This document shows, piece after piece, positions 35,692-46,340 of a DNA stretch of 64,000 bases. The notes under the pieces were generated by a model that was not told the DNA's origin, searched no databases, and was given only the letters and a program-made list of their open reading frames with translations. A program made the position numbers and the translations under genes. Each line of letters begins with the position of its first letter. The stretch's first letter is position 1. This stretch comes from Hydrogenovibrio sp. 3SP14C1 (lineage in GTDB: Bacteria > Pseudomonadota > Gammaproteobacteria > Thiomicrospirales > Thiomicrospiraceae): NCBI RefSeq assembly GCF_029625905.1, contig NZ_JARTLM010000005.1, positions 124,001-188,000 on the forward strand. The letters are read 5' to 3'.

Positions 35692-36830
35692 TTAAAAATA
35701 GCTGTAAATACGAAGATTGGCTACCCAAATACTGGATTCATTTTGAAGGTTAGTATTGTCTGAAAAAGGCGGTTTAAAAAGTTGTAGGCTTGGGGTAATT
35801 TCAATGTGATTTTGAACTGGAAATGCCCAGTAGGTTTCAACTGTCGTTCGATTTGGTTGCTGGGTTTCTTTTGGTAGATAAGAAGAGGTTATGGCGCGAC
35901 TAACGCCTAAGCCATAGCGACTTCCCGGATTGACTGAGTTTGTTTGTCGTTGATAAGTTAACGTATAGAACTCAGAAATGGTTGAAACCTCTGGGGTTGT
36001 ATAGCCAATGCGAGACTCTAGAGTAGATTGGTTGAACTGTTTGCTAAGTACTGTGTATAACCATAGTTAGTTAAATCGTCTTTAGTCGGTTGTTTTAAAC
36101 TTTTATGGGGCCCCGTGTGGATCCAAACACCAACTGAGATAAAAGCGTTATCATTCCCAATACGTCCTTCTGAAGCAATAAAAGCCCCGTCTTTATCGTC
36201 GGGAGTATCAAGCAGGGCTTCATAGCTTTTTTGTTGATTGTCCGCTAACCCTTGTGCGCTTGAAACATAAAGGGTTCCTTTTACATTAGAACGTGGCTGC
36301 AAAATAACGCCAATGGCTGGTGCATAATCCGGAAAATCGATTGTTAAGTTGCCAACAAAAGCTGCGCCGATAAAGTGACGGTTTTCATCATTGCTTATTT
36401 GAGAATGGTCTAACCAATATGAAGCATCCATAATACCGAGCATTGCCTGGTCGTTTTGAGATAGATAATATTCCCAGAATAATTCAGACAGTTGTATGCG
36501 ACCCTCGTTGGCTTTATTTAAAGCAGTGCCGCTATCGGCATTGGAATATTGAATATCGCTGGCGACAGTATTGGGTTCTGGTGCTGTTGAACCTTCTAAA
36601 TGAAGTTTAATAGAATATTTTTCAGTCTGATAATAAGTCCAAAAATCAGCTGAGGCTGTCATACCATTATTTAGTAATGGCGTGGACTGCCCAATCAAAT
36701 TAAGCCCGCCGTGATAACGCAGGTGTTGTGATGTTTCATCGATATCTGCTCTGGCACTAAAGGGCAAATAAAGAAAGAGCAGAAATATAAAATTAGGATT
36801 CAAAGTCATACAGAGTGTTTTTATGGACAT
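35692..36830 (-). pseudogene. Carbohydrate-porin-like (OprB type) outer-membrane protein, frameshifted
   Basis: The first frame (start ATG 36830; a GTG at 36854 is possible) gives a signal peptide ending ARA and a porin-like body (YHGGLNLIGQSTPLLNN, WEYYLSQ, GVWIHTG) but stops at 36018. From about 36070 the next frame continues a clear barrel C-terminus with RIGYTTPEVSTISEFYTLTY, YWAFPVQNHIEITPSLQLF and a final VANLRIYSYF ending in Phe, to a stop at 35692. One base is apparently missing between about 36020 and 36090. The product would lack its last strands, so it is probably not inserted. Either a real mutation or a sequence error. Confidence 0.75.
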
Positions 36831-37051
36831 TATTTTATCGTTTAAGTTTAGCACAGAATTTTCAGAGTTAGATTGATAAGAGAGTTCTTTTTAGGTCACT
36901 TAAGGTAATGATTTTTAATGAATATATTTAGATGAAAATGTTTTTTGATAAACTGACAATGATTTCCAATGATCAATAGAGCGGTTTATTGAAGCTGAAA
37001 CAATAAAAGGCTAAAGAATCTTTGTAATAAAGAAGTGTTAGGGGAGGCTAT

Positions 37052-37990
37052 ATGGCCAGTGTTGGATTACTTGCTCTTGTTGATGATATCGCCACGTTAT
37101 TGGATGATATTGCAATACTGTCCAAAGTCGCTGCAAAGAAAACGGCAGGCGTGTTGGGAGATGACTTAGCGCTTAATGCGCAACAAGTTACTGGCGTGAA
37201 AGCTGATCGAGAGTTACCCGTTGTTTGGGCGGTAGCGAAAGGTTCTTTTCTTAATAAATTGATTTTAGTGCCCTTAGCGTTGTTAATCAGCGCATTTTTG
37301 CCTTGGTTAATCACGCCTTTATTGATGTTGGGTGGTGCTTACCTCTGTTATGAAGGATTTGAGAAGATTGCTCACCGTTGGCTTCATGCAGCGGAATCTG
37401 ATCAAGCGCATCAACAAGCATTGACTAAAGCCATACAAGATGAAAACGTTGATATTGTCGCGTTTGAAAAACAAAAAATAAAAGGCGCCATCCGTACCGA
37501 TTTTATTTTGTCTGCTGAAATTATTGTGCTTGCTCTTGGGGTGACGCAAGGAGCCGACTTTTTAACACAAGCGTTGACGGTGTCGGTGGTGGCTGTTTTG
37601 ATAACTATCGTCGTTTACGGCTTGGTCGCGGGGATTGTTCGGTTAGACGACGGAGGCCTTGCTTTAATTAAAAGTGTTGGTCAAGGTTGGTTTAGTCGCT
37701 TTAAGCGTACTTTGGGCTATGGTATGGTTAGCTTCGCGCCTAAATTAATGAAGTTCCTTTCAGTCCTCGGCATGGTTGCAATGTTTTTAGTGGGGGGTGG
37801 CATTATTGTTCATGGCACACCTTTCTTGCAGACATTTATTGAAGCTTTTAGTGACGAGATGGTAGGGTGGGGAGCGATGCTATTCTCACTGGGAAGCAAT
37901 GGTTTAGTTGGCCTGGTAGTTGGGGCATTCGTTTTATTAGTTGTTTTGGGGGCGAGTCGCTTAAAAAAAAGCCTTTCAGCTTCTAAGTAA
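37052..37990 (+). CDS. DUF808-family membrane protein (YedI-like)
   Basis: 312 residues with about six membrane helices. N-terminus MASVGLLALVDDIATLLDDIAILSKVAAKKTAGVLGDDLALNAQQV is diagnostic for DUF808. The function is unknown. AGGGGAGG precedes the ATG. It is monocistronic. Confidence 0.9.
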   Translation: MASVGLLALVDDIATLLDDIAILSKVAAKKTAGVLGDDLALNAQQVTGVKADRELPVVWAVAKGSFLNKLILVPLALLISAFLPWLITPLLMLGGAYLCYEGFEKIAHRWLHAAESDQAHQQALTKAIQDENVDIVAFEKQKIKGAIRTDFILSAEIIVLALGVTQGADFLTQALTVSVVAVLITIVVYGLVAGIVRLDDGGLALIKSVGQGWFSRFKRTLGYGMVSFAPKLMKFLSVLGMVAMFLVGGGIIVHGTPFLQTFIEAFSDEMVGWGAMLFSLGSNGLVGLVVGAFVLLVVLGASRLKKSLSASK

Positions 37991-38148
37991 ACTTTTATTC
38001 TTATCTGCCCAGAACCCGGGCAATGCTATTGTTTTTTATTTTCCTTGAGTAATGCTATGAGGCTCATTTAACGTTGCGTACTTTTATTTAGTATGATGAA
38101 TCCCATAGGGGTTATGGTATTATCAAACATATAATTAAAAAATAATTG

Positions 38149-39849
38149 ATGCACTTGTTCATGTTTAAAATTTTTAGTTTTCTTTTTCTTTTTCTAGGGA
38201 TTGCCTTTCAAGCAAATGCGGTCGCTCCAGTCGATATTTCTCAACCTCAATATCAAATTGGTCAATCCGTACTTTTTTTTGAAGATGCGGATAATGTGAT
38301 GTCGTTTTCAGACGTAGAAAAAGTTCCAGATTCTCAATATGAACCAGTGAACAATGCGATTTGTTCTAATTTATTTACCCGTTCAACTTTCTATTATAAG
38401 TTTGAGGTTCTGAACCCAAAGAATTCAACGATGGACCGTTTGTTGGTTTTTGAAACACCTTGGCTGGATTCGATTCAAGTCAAAGTGATCTCGCCTGATC
38501 AAATGCAACAAACTTCTTTGACTGGAAATATGTTTCCATTCAAGCAAAGAGCTGCAGAGCATCCATACCCCAATGTTGAACATCTGTTTGAGCCCGGTGT
38601 GTCAACCGTGTATCTTCAAGTCAAAACCCGTGATCCTTTTATCGTTCCGATTTCAATTTTAGATAAAGAATCGTTGTTTAAAAATCATGTTTCTATTTAT
38701 GCGACGTCGATGTTTATCTACGGCATTATTATCGCAATGATTTTGTATCATTTTATTTTATTTGCCAGTATCCAGTTACGATACTATGCCTATTATGTGC
38801 TTTATTTGATGTCGTTTTTGGCGATGAATGTCAGTTATAACGGCTATACCTTTCAGTTTTTATTGCAAGATTCACCTGTTATTCAGAATTGGATACAGGG
38901 TACGACAATTTTTCTATTTGCCATCGCTGGATTGTTGTTTGCCAAAGCCTTTCTCAGTCTAGATAAATATATTCCTCTAGCGCATAAATTGACCAAAGTC
39001 ATGATTTGGCTATTTGTCAGCGTGATGCTAATAACCGCTTTTATTGGATATCACGAGCATGTCATGTTCGCGATTGGAATGTCAGTGATTTTCAGTTTGT
39101 ATGTGTTTGCAATTGCTTTATTAAGTTACTTAAAAGGCAATAAGACTGCGAGGTTTTTCTTATTGGGCACGACTGCTGGTTTAGTGGGAACCAGTATCAC
39201 TGCATTAACGGTTATGGCCGTTATTCCGTATAGTCACATGGGGTATCAGGCGGTTGATTATGGATTGGCAATTGACTCGATTCTATTGTCTTTTGCATTG
39301 GTTGACCGAGTCAAAAGTACTGAAAAAGAAAAACTCCAAGCTGAAGTTTCAGCCAATACGGATGCTTTAACAAATGTGGCTAATCGACGCGCTTTTAATC
39401 AGTTTTGCGAACAGTTGGATGAGAAATCACACAAGTTATATCAAGAAAATTTAGTCGCAATGATGCTTGATATTGATTTTTTTAAAGAAATTAATGACAC
39501 CTATGGTCACTCGGTTGGCGACATTGTCCTACAGAAGATCTCGAACCTATTGCGAAGTAACACGAAATCTAAGGACTTTATTTTCCGTATGGGTGGAGAG
39601 GAGTTCTTGATTTTATTGCCAGATACAAATGTTGAAAATGCACAAAAAGTTGCAGAAAGAATCCGAGCTTCTATTGAAAAGATGGTGATCCATAAAGACG
39701 ATGATACTTTTTCAATCACAACAAGCATTGGCGTAGCAGAATTTTTGCCTGAAGATAAGAGTTTTCTTTCTATTATTCAATTGGCCGATAAAACTCTCTA
39801 CGATGCAAAACGGACCGGCCGAAATAAAATTGTAGTTGCGATAAGATAA
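38149..39849 (+). CDS. 7TM-DISM diguanylate cyclase
   Basis: About 566 residues: signal peptide (KIFSFLFLFLGIAFQANA), periplasmic 7TMR-DISM extracellular domain (about 30-180), seven membrane helices (about 185-385) and a cytoplasmic GGDEF domain (about 400-565). Active-site motifs: DTDALTNVANRRAF-type start, MLDIDFFKEINDTYGHSVGD and RMGGEEF. The I-site reads KSKD in place of RxxD. It likely senses a periplasmic ligand, often a carbohydrate, and makes c-di-GMP. ATG 38149 is chosen over TTG 38146; ATG 38161 is also possible. No good ribosome binding site. Confidence 0.9.
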   Translation: MHLFMFKIFSFLFLFLGIAFQANAVAPVDISQPQYQIGQSVLFFEDADNVMSFSDVEKVPDSQYEPVNNAICSNLFTRSTFYYKFEVLNPKNSTMDRLLVFETPWLDSIQVKVISPDQMQQTSLTGNMFPFKQRAAEHPYPNVEHLFEPGVSTVYLQVKTRDPFIVPISILDKESLFKNHVSIYATSMFIYGIIIAMILYHFILFASIQLRYYAYYVLYLMSFLAMNVSYNGYTFQFLLQDSPVIQNWIQGTTIFLFAIAGLLFAKAFLSLDKYIPLAHKLTKVMIWLFVSVMLITAFIGYHEHVMFAIGMSVIFSLYVFAIALLSYLKGNKTARFFLLGTTAGLVGTSITALTVMAVIPYSHMGYQAVDYGLAIDSILLSFALVDRVKSTEKEKLQAEVSANTDALTNVANRRAFNQFCEQLDEKSHKLYQENLVAMMLDIDFFKEINDTYGHSVGDIVLQKISNLLRSNTKSKDFIFRMGGEEFLILLPDTNVENAQKVAERIRASIEKMVIHKDDDTFSITTSIGVAEFLPEDKSFLSIIQLADKTLYDAKRTGRNKIVVAIR

Positions 39850-39955
39850 ATTGTGAGATAACGGATTGGTAAGCTAAATCATCTTCAAAAATGCAAAAGT
39901 TATGTTGATCCTGGTTAGGGTTGTGTTTGAACTGCGTAAACATGAAGAGGGTCGT

Positions 39956-40021
39956 TTTAAAGCGACGTATGAAAATACCCACCAGAACTGGAGGTCTTGG
40001 CTGCCTACCCTCCGCTTTAAA
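39956..40021 (+). repeat. Inverted repeat in the gap after the 7TM-DISM gene
   Basis: TTTAAAGCG (39956-39964) and CGCTTTAAA (40013-40021), perfect 9-bp arms about 48 bp apart. The inner sequence contains GGAGG and CCTCC, which may pair too. It could be a terminator or structured RNA; the 39850-40098 gap holds no supported gene. Confidence 0.4.
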
Positions 40022-40098
40022 GTTTAAATATAAGGCTTTCAATTCAAAAAGTGTGTGGTTTAATATAAATAGGATGGTCAATTCTTAAAGAGGTTTCT

Positions 40099-40856
40099 AT
40101 GCGAGTGGTGTCATTAATGAATGGGTCGTTGCTGTCCGAAGCAGCAAGTATTTACGCCATTTTTTATGCCAAATCGATTGAACTGCCTTTGACTTTTCTA
40201 TTCGTTGATAATGGACTTGAATCCATTGAAAAATTTCAATCTTCGCTGGCCACCTTAGAAGAGGTAGCAGAAGCGAATCAAGTTGTTTTTGAGACGGTTA
40301 TTTTAAAAGGGGATGTCATTGATCAGTTGATGCATTTTGCTCAGCTTTATTCTATTGATACCGTCTTCTGCGCAACTCGAAAACAGTCTAATACACACTC
40401 TTTTAGTGAAAAAATCATTCGTTCCGGTATTGAGACGGCGATTGCGGTCGTTAAAGTTAAGAATGTGTCACAGGTTCGTTCTTATCATCGAGTGTTACTG
40501 GTTGCAGGGGAGAATATTAATCCGCATTGCTATCTTTTATGGATTGGGTTAATCTCGGCGAATCAAGCGCTCGGTAAGTTATATTTACAAAATAATCGAA
40601 CCATCAAGAAAGCCTCCGGAAAATCAGGGCTTAAATACGAAGCAGCTCCCTTTGTGCAATTGGCTGGAATGCTTAAGCAACAGGTTGAAGTCGTGCAAGT
40701 ATTACAACCAACCCCGCTTTAATGAATAACTATTTGGTCGAGAATGACTTGGATTTAGTCATTTATAACGCCGCCTCCTATCCTAAGAAAATATTAAATC
40801 AAATAACGGACCAATCCAGTATCAACAGTATTCTGTTTTATCCATGGAAGGCTTAA
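40099..40856 (+). pseudogene. Universal-stress-like protein split by a frameshift
   Basis: The first frame (40099-40722, 207 residues) resembles tandem UspA domains: MRVVSLMNGSLLSEAASIYAI and TVFCATRKQSN, with a second domain starting RSYHRVLLVAGENINP. It stops after VVQVLQPTPL. A second frame starts at an ATG overlapping the stop (TAATG, 40722-40724) and runs to 40856 (44 residues), continuing in the style of a Usp strand and helix (LDLVIYNAASYPKKILNQI). Adding one C to the CCCC run at 40712-40715 would join them as PTPALMNNYL. The alternative is translational coupling of two short proteins. Confidence 0.6.
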
Positions 40857-40858
40857 GA

Positions 40859-43536
40859 ATGCTTTTTAAACAGCCCGTTCATTAGATTTTAAAATCATTA
40901 CATAGCACTGAAGAAGGGTTGTCTCAAGCGGAAGCCGAACAACGGTTACAGTCTTTTGGACTGAATCAGATTGCTCAAAAAAAGCATAAAGACTACCGCA
41001 TTGAATACCTCAAAGAATATATTTCATTTTTTCCAATTTTACTGGAAGTCGCTGCTGTTTTAGCGTTGATTGCGGATTATTACCAACCGAACCAGGGTAA
41101 TGATATTTTAGCTTATGCTGTATTCGGAGCAGTCTTCCTCAATGCGACCTTTACATTTTGGCAAAAATTTAAAGCCGATAAGGCGATGGAAGCTTTGTTA
41201 AAACTGATTAAATCTGAAGCCACCGTTTTACGGGATAGTGAGTGGCAGACGGTTGATGCGACAAAAGTGGTTCCCGGTGACATTTTGCAATTGGGTGAAG
41301 GAGAAAAAATTGCAGCCGATGCGATTTTATTGAGTGCCAATGATCTTTATTTGAATTTATCGGTTTTGAATGGGGAATCAACTCCTTCCGCTCGCAGTTT
41401 AAACTCCGGAGAGGCACAGCGCGAATTAGATGCTAAGAATATGGTGTTTGCCGGGTCTGCGGTGACTAATGGGAACGGTGTGGCCATTGTTGTCGCAACT
41501 GGAAGTGCCACTGAATTCGGAAAAATTGCTCGAATGACGGCGGAAGTTGCCGTGACGGTCACTCCGATTGAAAAAGAAATCAGACATATGACGTCTATTC
41601 TAACGTTATTGGCGTTAGCAGCCGGCGTGGTCTTTTTTTTGTTGGGGTGGTTTTCCGAGCGCGGTGCTCTAATTTCAGCCATTTTTGCATTGTCCTTAAT
41701 CGTTGCGAATGTCCCAGAAGGGTTATTACCAACCATTACTTTATCTTTATCTTTAGCATCCCAGCGAATGGCAAGACGTCAGGCGCTCATTAAGAACTTA
41801 AACTCCGTAGAAACGCTAGGATCGGCAACAGTGATTTGTACCGATAAAACCGGTACCTTAACTAAAAATGAAATGACCGCTAAAGCGATTTATCTAGCGG
41901 ATGGCAGTGAAGTTTCTATCTCTGGAGGCGGCTACCTGGAATCTGGTCAACTTAATTTTGAAAAGAAAGCATCAGAAAATAGTGATGACCACCTTCAGCA
42001 GTTTTTGACAGTGGCAGCTAATAATACTCACGCAACGGTTAATCTTGAGCAGGGAACAGTGATAGGGGATCCAACTGAGATTGCGTTGGTTGTAGCAGCT
42101 CATAAACACGGAGTATTTATCCCGTCTGACAAAATCAAAGAGTATGCTTTTTCATCCGACCGAAAAATGATGTCTACCTTGGTTCAAAACAACGACCATG
42201 AAGAATTGTTTGTCAAAGGAGCTGTTGAAAGCGTTTTGCCGTTATGTTCCCAAGTGCAATCTACCTCAGGAAAGGTAGATTTGACCGTCGATGAAAAATC
42301 AAAAATTGTAAACAAGAATAAACAATTAGCGGAACAATCCTATCGGGTGCTGGCCATTGCGATGAAAGTAGGGGATGGAGAGGATAATCTGATCTTTCTC
42401 GGGTTAGCCGGCTTGATTGACCCAGCTCGCCCTGGTGTTAAAGAAGCGATTCATCAGTGTCATTCCGCTCAGATAAAGGTCATGATGATTACCGGAGACA
42501 ATCCGGTGACGGCACGGGCAATTGGGGAGCATATCGGTTTACGGGTGGACGAAGTTTTAACCGGTCCGGAAGTGAAACATTTATCCAACACCGTGTTACA
42601 AGAAAAATTAAAAACCAAACACATCCTCTTTGCCCGGATGGCTTCCGCGCAGAAATTACGCATTGCCAAATTATTACAAGCAAATGGTGAAGTCGTGGCG
42701 ATGACGGGCGATGGTGTAAATGACTCACCCGCCCTCAAACAAGCCGATATAGGTATTGCGATGGGATCTGGAACGGATGTAGCAAAAGAAGCAGGTGATA
42801 TGGTTTTGTTAGATGATAACTTCAAGTCCATCGTGTCGGCAGTCGAAGAGGGACGGACAGTTTATTTCAATATTAAAAAGTTGACCACTTATATTCTCAG
42901 TTCCAATGTGCCTGAAATTGTGCCTTATGTCTTACAGTTCTTTTTAAAGATACCGATGCCGTTATCCGTGATTCAAATCCTGCTCATCGATTTGGGAACG
43001 GATCAACTACCGGGGCTTGGGTTGGGTGCCGAAAGTCTGAAAAACATATTATGAAACGCCCGCCGATTGGAAAACACGAAAAAATCTTAGATTGGGAGGT
43101 GTTTAAACGGGGGTATTTTATGGCCGGCATGTTTGAGGGGGCGACTGCCATGTTTGCCTTTTTAGGATTCTTATTTTTGAATGGTTGGCAGTATGGTGAT
43201 TTATCGCTTTCACAAGAGTTTCACCGTCAAGCAATGACAATGACCTTGTTGGGGGCAATCACTTGTCAAATGGCCAATTTCTTTACGTTAAGATCCTGGG
43301 AAGACTCGCTTTGGCATTTAACCCATATCAATAAAATGATTTGGTTTGGGGTTGCGATGGAAATGGTCTTTATTCTAGCCATTTTATATGTGCCTGCGGT
43401 TCAATCTATCTTTAATACCGCAACGGTGCCGCTTGAAAACTTATGGCTGTTATTACCTTTCCCGATTTTATTAGTGCTAAACCATGAATGGTATAAAGTT
43501 CGGCAAAAAGCTAAATGGCAGAAAGCAGTCGCTTAA
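40859..43536 (+). pseudogene. Cation-transporting P-type ATPase, disrupted by a nonsense codon and a frameshift
   Basis: The natural start is ATG 40859 (MLFKQPVH), but codon 9 is TAG (40883-40885), after which the same frame continues ILKSLHSTEEGLSQAEAEQRL, a typical P-type ATPase N-terminus. The core is intact: VVPGDILQLGEGEKIAADA, PEGLLPTITLSL, the phosphorylated Asp in CTDKTGTLT (Asp codon 41843-41845), and MTGDGVNDSPALKQADIG. Near the C-terminus DLGTDQLPGLGLGAE runs out of frame; adding one A in the GAAAG at 43031-43035 restores GAEKSEKHIMKRPPIG and the last membrane helices to 43536. Without repair, two fragments (from TTG 40919 and ATG 43051) could be made. The ion is uncertain (P2-type, Ca2+/Na+/H+ group). 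Confidence 0.82.
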
Positions 43537-43551
43537 AAGCGCGAGTTTTTT
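43530..43551 (+). terminator. Terminator of the P-type ATPase gene
   Basis: CGCTTAAAAGCG hairpin overlapping the stop codon, then CGAG and six T. It also lies at the convergent end of the permease gene. Confidence 0.6.
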
Positions 43552-44809
43552 AAATAGCGTAAGATGGTTGGCGCCCGAAAATAGCAATGGCAATCACAAC
43601 CATAAGAAATATTAGTGCGGGTAAGTTGGTTTTAATTAACTGATCAATCAATGCAATTGAAGCGGCGGCAGCCGAAAGCACACCAAATCCAGTGATTATA
43701 CGAGATCCCGCATTTTGTTTGAATGCCAAGCCACAAACCACCGTAAAGGTAAATAAGAAAGCCAAGCTGGCAGCCTCGACCAATGAGGCTAGACTTCCAA
43801 TCGCTGCAAGCACCGCGGCAATACTGCCTAACCAAATCACCGCTTTATCTGGAATGCCCGCTGAATTTGTGTGACTGATTGCCGCTGGAAGTTCATGAGC
43901 TTTTGCAACCTTATGTGCTAGCCTTGCGGTGGCAAACAACGTTGCGTTGATGGCAGAACCTGTCGAAAACGCCGCTGCGATGGTTACAATAATCAATCCT
44001 GTTACCCCAAATGCTTTTTCACCTGCGATGGCTATGGCCACTTCTTTATGTTTGACGATTTCATCAGAACCAATCAACATAGCGGTTCCAAGCGCAACTA
44101 AAATATAAACCAGAATGACGACGATAATGGCAGATATTACGGCGCGTGGTAGGAGCTTTTTAGGGGTGTCGATATCTTTGTAATCGTAGGTGAGAAGTTG
44201 AAACCCTTCATAAGCCATAAAGACAGCGGCAGCACCGAATAAAGCAGCGCCTAACCCTGCATCAGGCACAGTAACTCCTTGCGACAACATTGGAATATCC
44301 CATTGAGATACCCCCCAAACTGATAAACCAATTAGTACCACCAATTTAAACCAGACAAGGAAGATTTCTACGCCACCCGCTTCAGCTACGCCCTTTAGGT
44401 TCAAAGCGATAAACAAGGCGATGATCCCAACAGCAAAAGCACGAGGGAAAATGCTATCAAGCTCTAATAAGTTGCCAAGGTATTGTCCGAAGGTGAAAGC
44501 ATAGACGGCATTTGTTAAAACATACCCAATAATCAAAACCCAAGCTAAGCTTCCTGCAAAGCTGTCAGCATGGATTTCACGTAGAAAGGTGAAAGCACCA
44601 CCACCCTCATTATAAAAAGTAGCGAGCTTAACATAGCTGTAACCGGCAGCTAAAGCGATTAAGCCTGCTGCCAAAAAGCTCATCCAAGCCCAGGCGCCTG
44701 CAATGGCAACTACCACACCCAGGGTTGAGAATATGCCACCACCAATCATGCCACCCACAGCCATGGACCACGTGGCATTAAAACCGAGTTTAGTTTTTGA
44801 TTGTGTCAT
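43550..44809 (-). CDS. APC-family amino acid/polyamine permease
   Basis: 419 residues with about twelve membrane helices. The family N-terminus AVGGMIGGGIFSTLG contains the unwound helix-1 substrate site, and GGGAFTFLREIHADSFAGSLAWVLI is helix 3. It imports or exchanges amino acids or amines across the inner membrane; the substrate is not readable. It converges with the broken P-type ATPase gene and is divergent from the MgtC/DUF4010 gene. Confidence 0.9.
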   Translation of the reverse strand: MTQSKTKLGFNATWSMAVGGMIGGGIFSTLGVVVAIAGAWAWMSFLAAGLIALAAGYSYVKLATFYNEGGGAFTFLREIHADSFAGSLAWVLIIGYVLTNAVYAFTFGQYLGNLLELDSIFPRAFAVGIIALFIALNLKGVAEAGGVEIFLVWFKLVVLIGLSVWGVSQWDIPMLSQGVTVPDAGLGAALFGAAAVFMAYEGFQLLTYDYKDIDTPKKLLPRAVISAIIVVILVYILVALGTAMLIGSDEIVKHKEVAIAIAGEKAFGVTGLIIVTIAAAFSTGSAINATLFATARLAHKVAKAHELPAAISHTNSAGIPDKAVIWLGSIAAVLAAIGSLASLVEAASLAFLFTFTVVCGLAFKQNAGSRIITGFGVLSAAAASIALIDQLIKTNLPALIFLMVVIAIAIFGRQPSYAI

Positions 44810-44942
44810 GAATTCGCCTAAGTGATTAAAGAGCCACTGTCTTGATTGACTATGTGTATATTAAAAATAATGCGCTTAAAAATCCAATGATATCAATAAA
44901 TAATGATAATCGCGTAGTGGAATGTATGGATAATATTGAAAA

Positions 44943-46205
44943 ATGAGTACTTCTTTAGAATTGTTTTATACGTTGGCCGTTGCGCTCGCCATTGGATTAT
45001 TGATTGGCATAGAACGAGGCTGGAAAAAACGAGAGTTTATCGAGGGAACTCGTATTGCTGGAGTGCGCACTTTCGGCTTGATTGGATTGCTTGGCGGGGT
45101 GACCGCTTTACTCTCTCAGTTATTGAGTGCCTTTGTTTTTGGTGTGGTTTTTATTGGGTTAGCGGTGGTTTTGGTTTCAGCCTATGTTGTAACACTGAAA
45201 AAAAATCCAGATGTCGGTATTACCACGCTTATCGCAGCGCTATTAACCTTTATTCTCGGCGCATTGGCGGTGATGGATCAAGTGATTCTGGCAGCTATTT
45301 CAGCTGTCGTGATGACGTTATTACTCGGCTATAAACCCGTTTTGCATCGTTGGGTAAGTGCTTTGGAGGGAAAAGAGCTACGAGCAGGCATCATGCTTTT
45401 GCTACTTTCGGTTGTATTACTACCGATTTTACCGGATCAAGGATATGGGCCATGGAAAGTGCTGAATCCTTATGTAATCGGTTGGATGGTTGTACTGATT
45501 GCGCTGATTTCTTTTGTGGGGTATTTTGCCATTAAAATTGGGGGCGCGAAAAGAGGGGTGGTGTTTACCGGGTTGTTTGGTGGCTTGTCAGCCTCAACTG
45601 CTGTGACACTTCGGTTTTCACAATTGGCGCGTAAAGATACCCGTATGAGTGCGATGTTATCGATGGGGGTGCTATTAGCCTGTGGAACCATGCTGCCTCG
45701 TATGCTATTGGTGGCGGGCGCGTTTAATTTAAATTTGGTTGCCATGTTGTGGTTACCCGCAATGGTCATGGCGTTATTGATTTATTTCCCAGTCATTTTA
45801 TATTGGCGAAGTAAGACTGAGAAAAATATTGATACTTCTTCCGTGTTAACCAACCCTTTGGACCTAAAGGTAGCACTAGTCTTCGGAGGCGTTCTGGTGC
45901 TGATTATGTTACTGAGCGCATTTTTAAAGCAAACCTATGGTGATGCCGGTATATTGTCTTTAGCTGCTGCATCCGGTATTTTTGATGTCGATGCCATTAC
46001 TTTATCTTTGACCAGAATGAGTCAGGATAGTTTAGCTTTAAATATCACTGTGACAGGGTTGGTTATTGCTGCCGCGAGTAACAATTTTGTGAAAGCGACG
46101 ATGGCCAGTTTTATTGGCGGAAAGGAAATGGCATTAAAAGTCAGTTTGCCTTTAGTGGTCAGTAGCTTAGGTGGGCTCTTGTCTGTTTGGATTTGGGTTT
46201 GGTAA
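44943..46205 (+). CDS. MgtC/SapB-DUF4010 membrane protein
   Basis: 420 residues, very hydrophobic, about twelve helices. The N-terminal half is MgtC/SapB-like (ALAIGLLIGIERGWKKRE and GIRTFGLIGLLGG-type sequence); the C-terminal half is DUF4010 (RGVVFTGLFGGLSASTAVTLRFSQLA). The function is unknown; the family may be a transporter or ATP-synthase-related regulator. Its 3' end is followed after 25 bp by a CCAGGCCTGG hairpin. Confidence 0.88.
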   Translation: MSTSLELFYTLAVALAIGLLIGIERGWKKREFIEGTRIAGVRTFGLIGLLGGVTALLSQLLSAFVFGVVFIGLAVVLVSAYVVTLKKNPDVGITTLIAALLTFILGALAVMDQVILAAISAVVMTLLLGYKPVLHRWVSALEGKELRAGIMLLLLSVVLLPILPDQGYGPWKVLNPYVIGWMVVLIALISFVGYFAIKIGGAKRGVVFTGLFGGLSASTAVTLRFSQLARKDTRMSAMLSMGVLLACGTMLPRMLLVAGAFNLNLVAMLWLPAMVMALLIYFPVILYWRSKTEKNIDTSSVLTNPLDLKVALVFGGVLVLIMLLSAFLKQTYGDAGILSLAAASGIFDVDAITLSLTRMSQDSLALNITVTGLVIAAASNNFVKATMASFIGGKEMALKVSLPLVVSSLGGLLSVWIWVW

Positions 46206-46230
46206 TTAAACTGTTGAAAATCAATTATCG

Positions 46231-46240
46231 CCAGGCCTGG
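46231..46240. repeat. CCAGGCCTGG palindrome, copy 9
   Basis: Exact copy 25 bp after the DUF4010 stop codon, followed by CTGTTTTT. Likely serves as its terminator. Confidence 0.88.
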
Positions 46241-46340
46241 CTGTTTTTCAATCGATCACTGATTATTCTCTTTAATGCTGCTTTCTGCCGTTTTAATACG
46301 ACGATTTATTTTGAAATCGTCGTTGTTGGGTGAATCTCTT

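Noticed and set aside
39773-40081. Minus-strand frame after the 7TM-DISM cyclase gene
   Set aside because: It overlaps the GGDEF C-terminus and includes the inverted repeat; the composition is not coding-like.
40883-40885. In-frame TAG in the P-type ATPase read as selenocysteine- or pyrrolysine-like recoding
   Set aside because: TAG is not the selenocysteine codon, the position is not catalytic, and there is a second lesion in the gene; nonsense mutation or sequence error is simpler.
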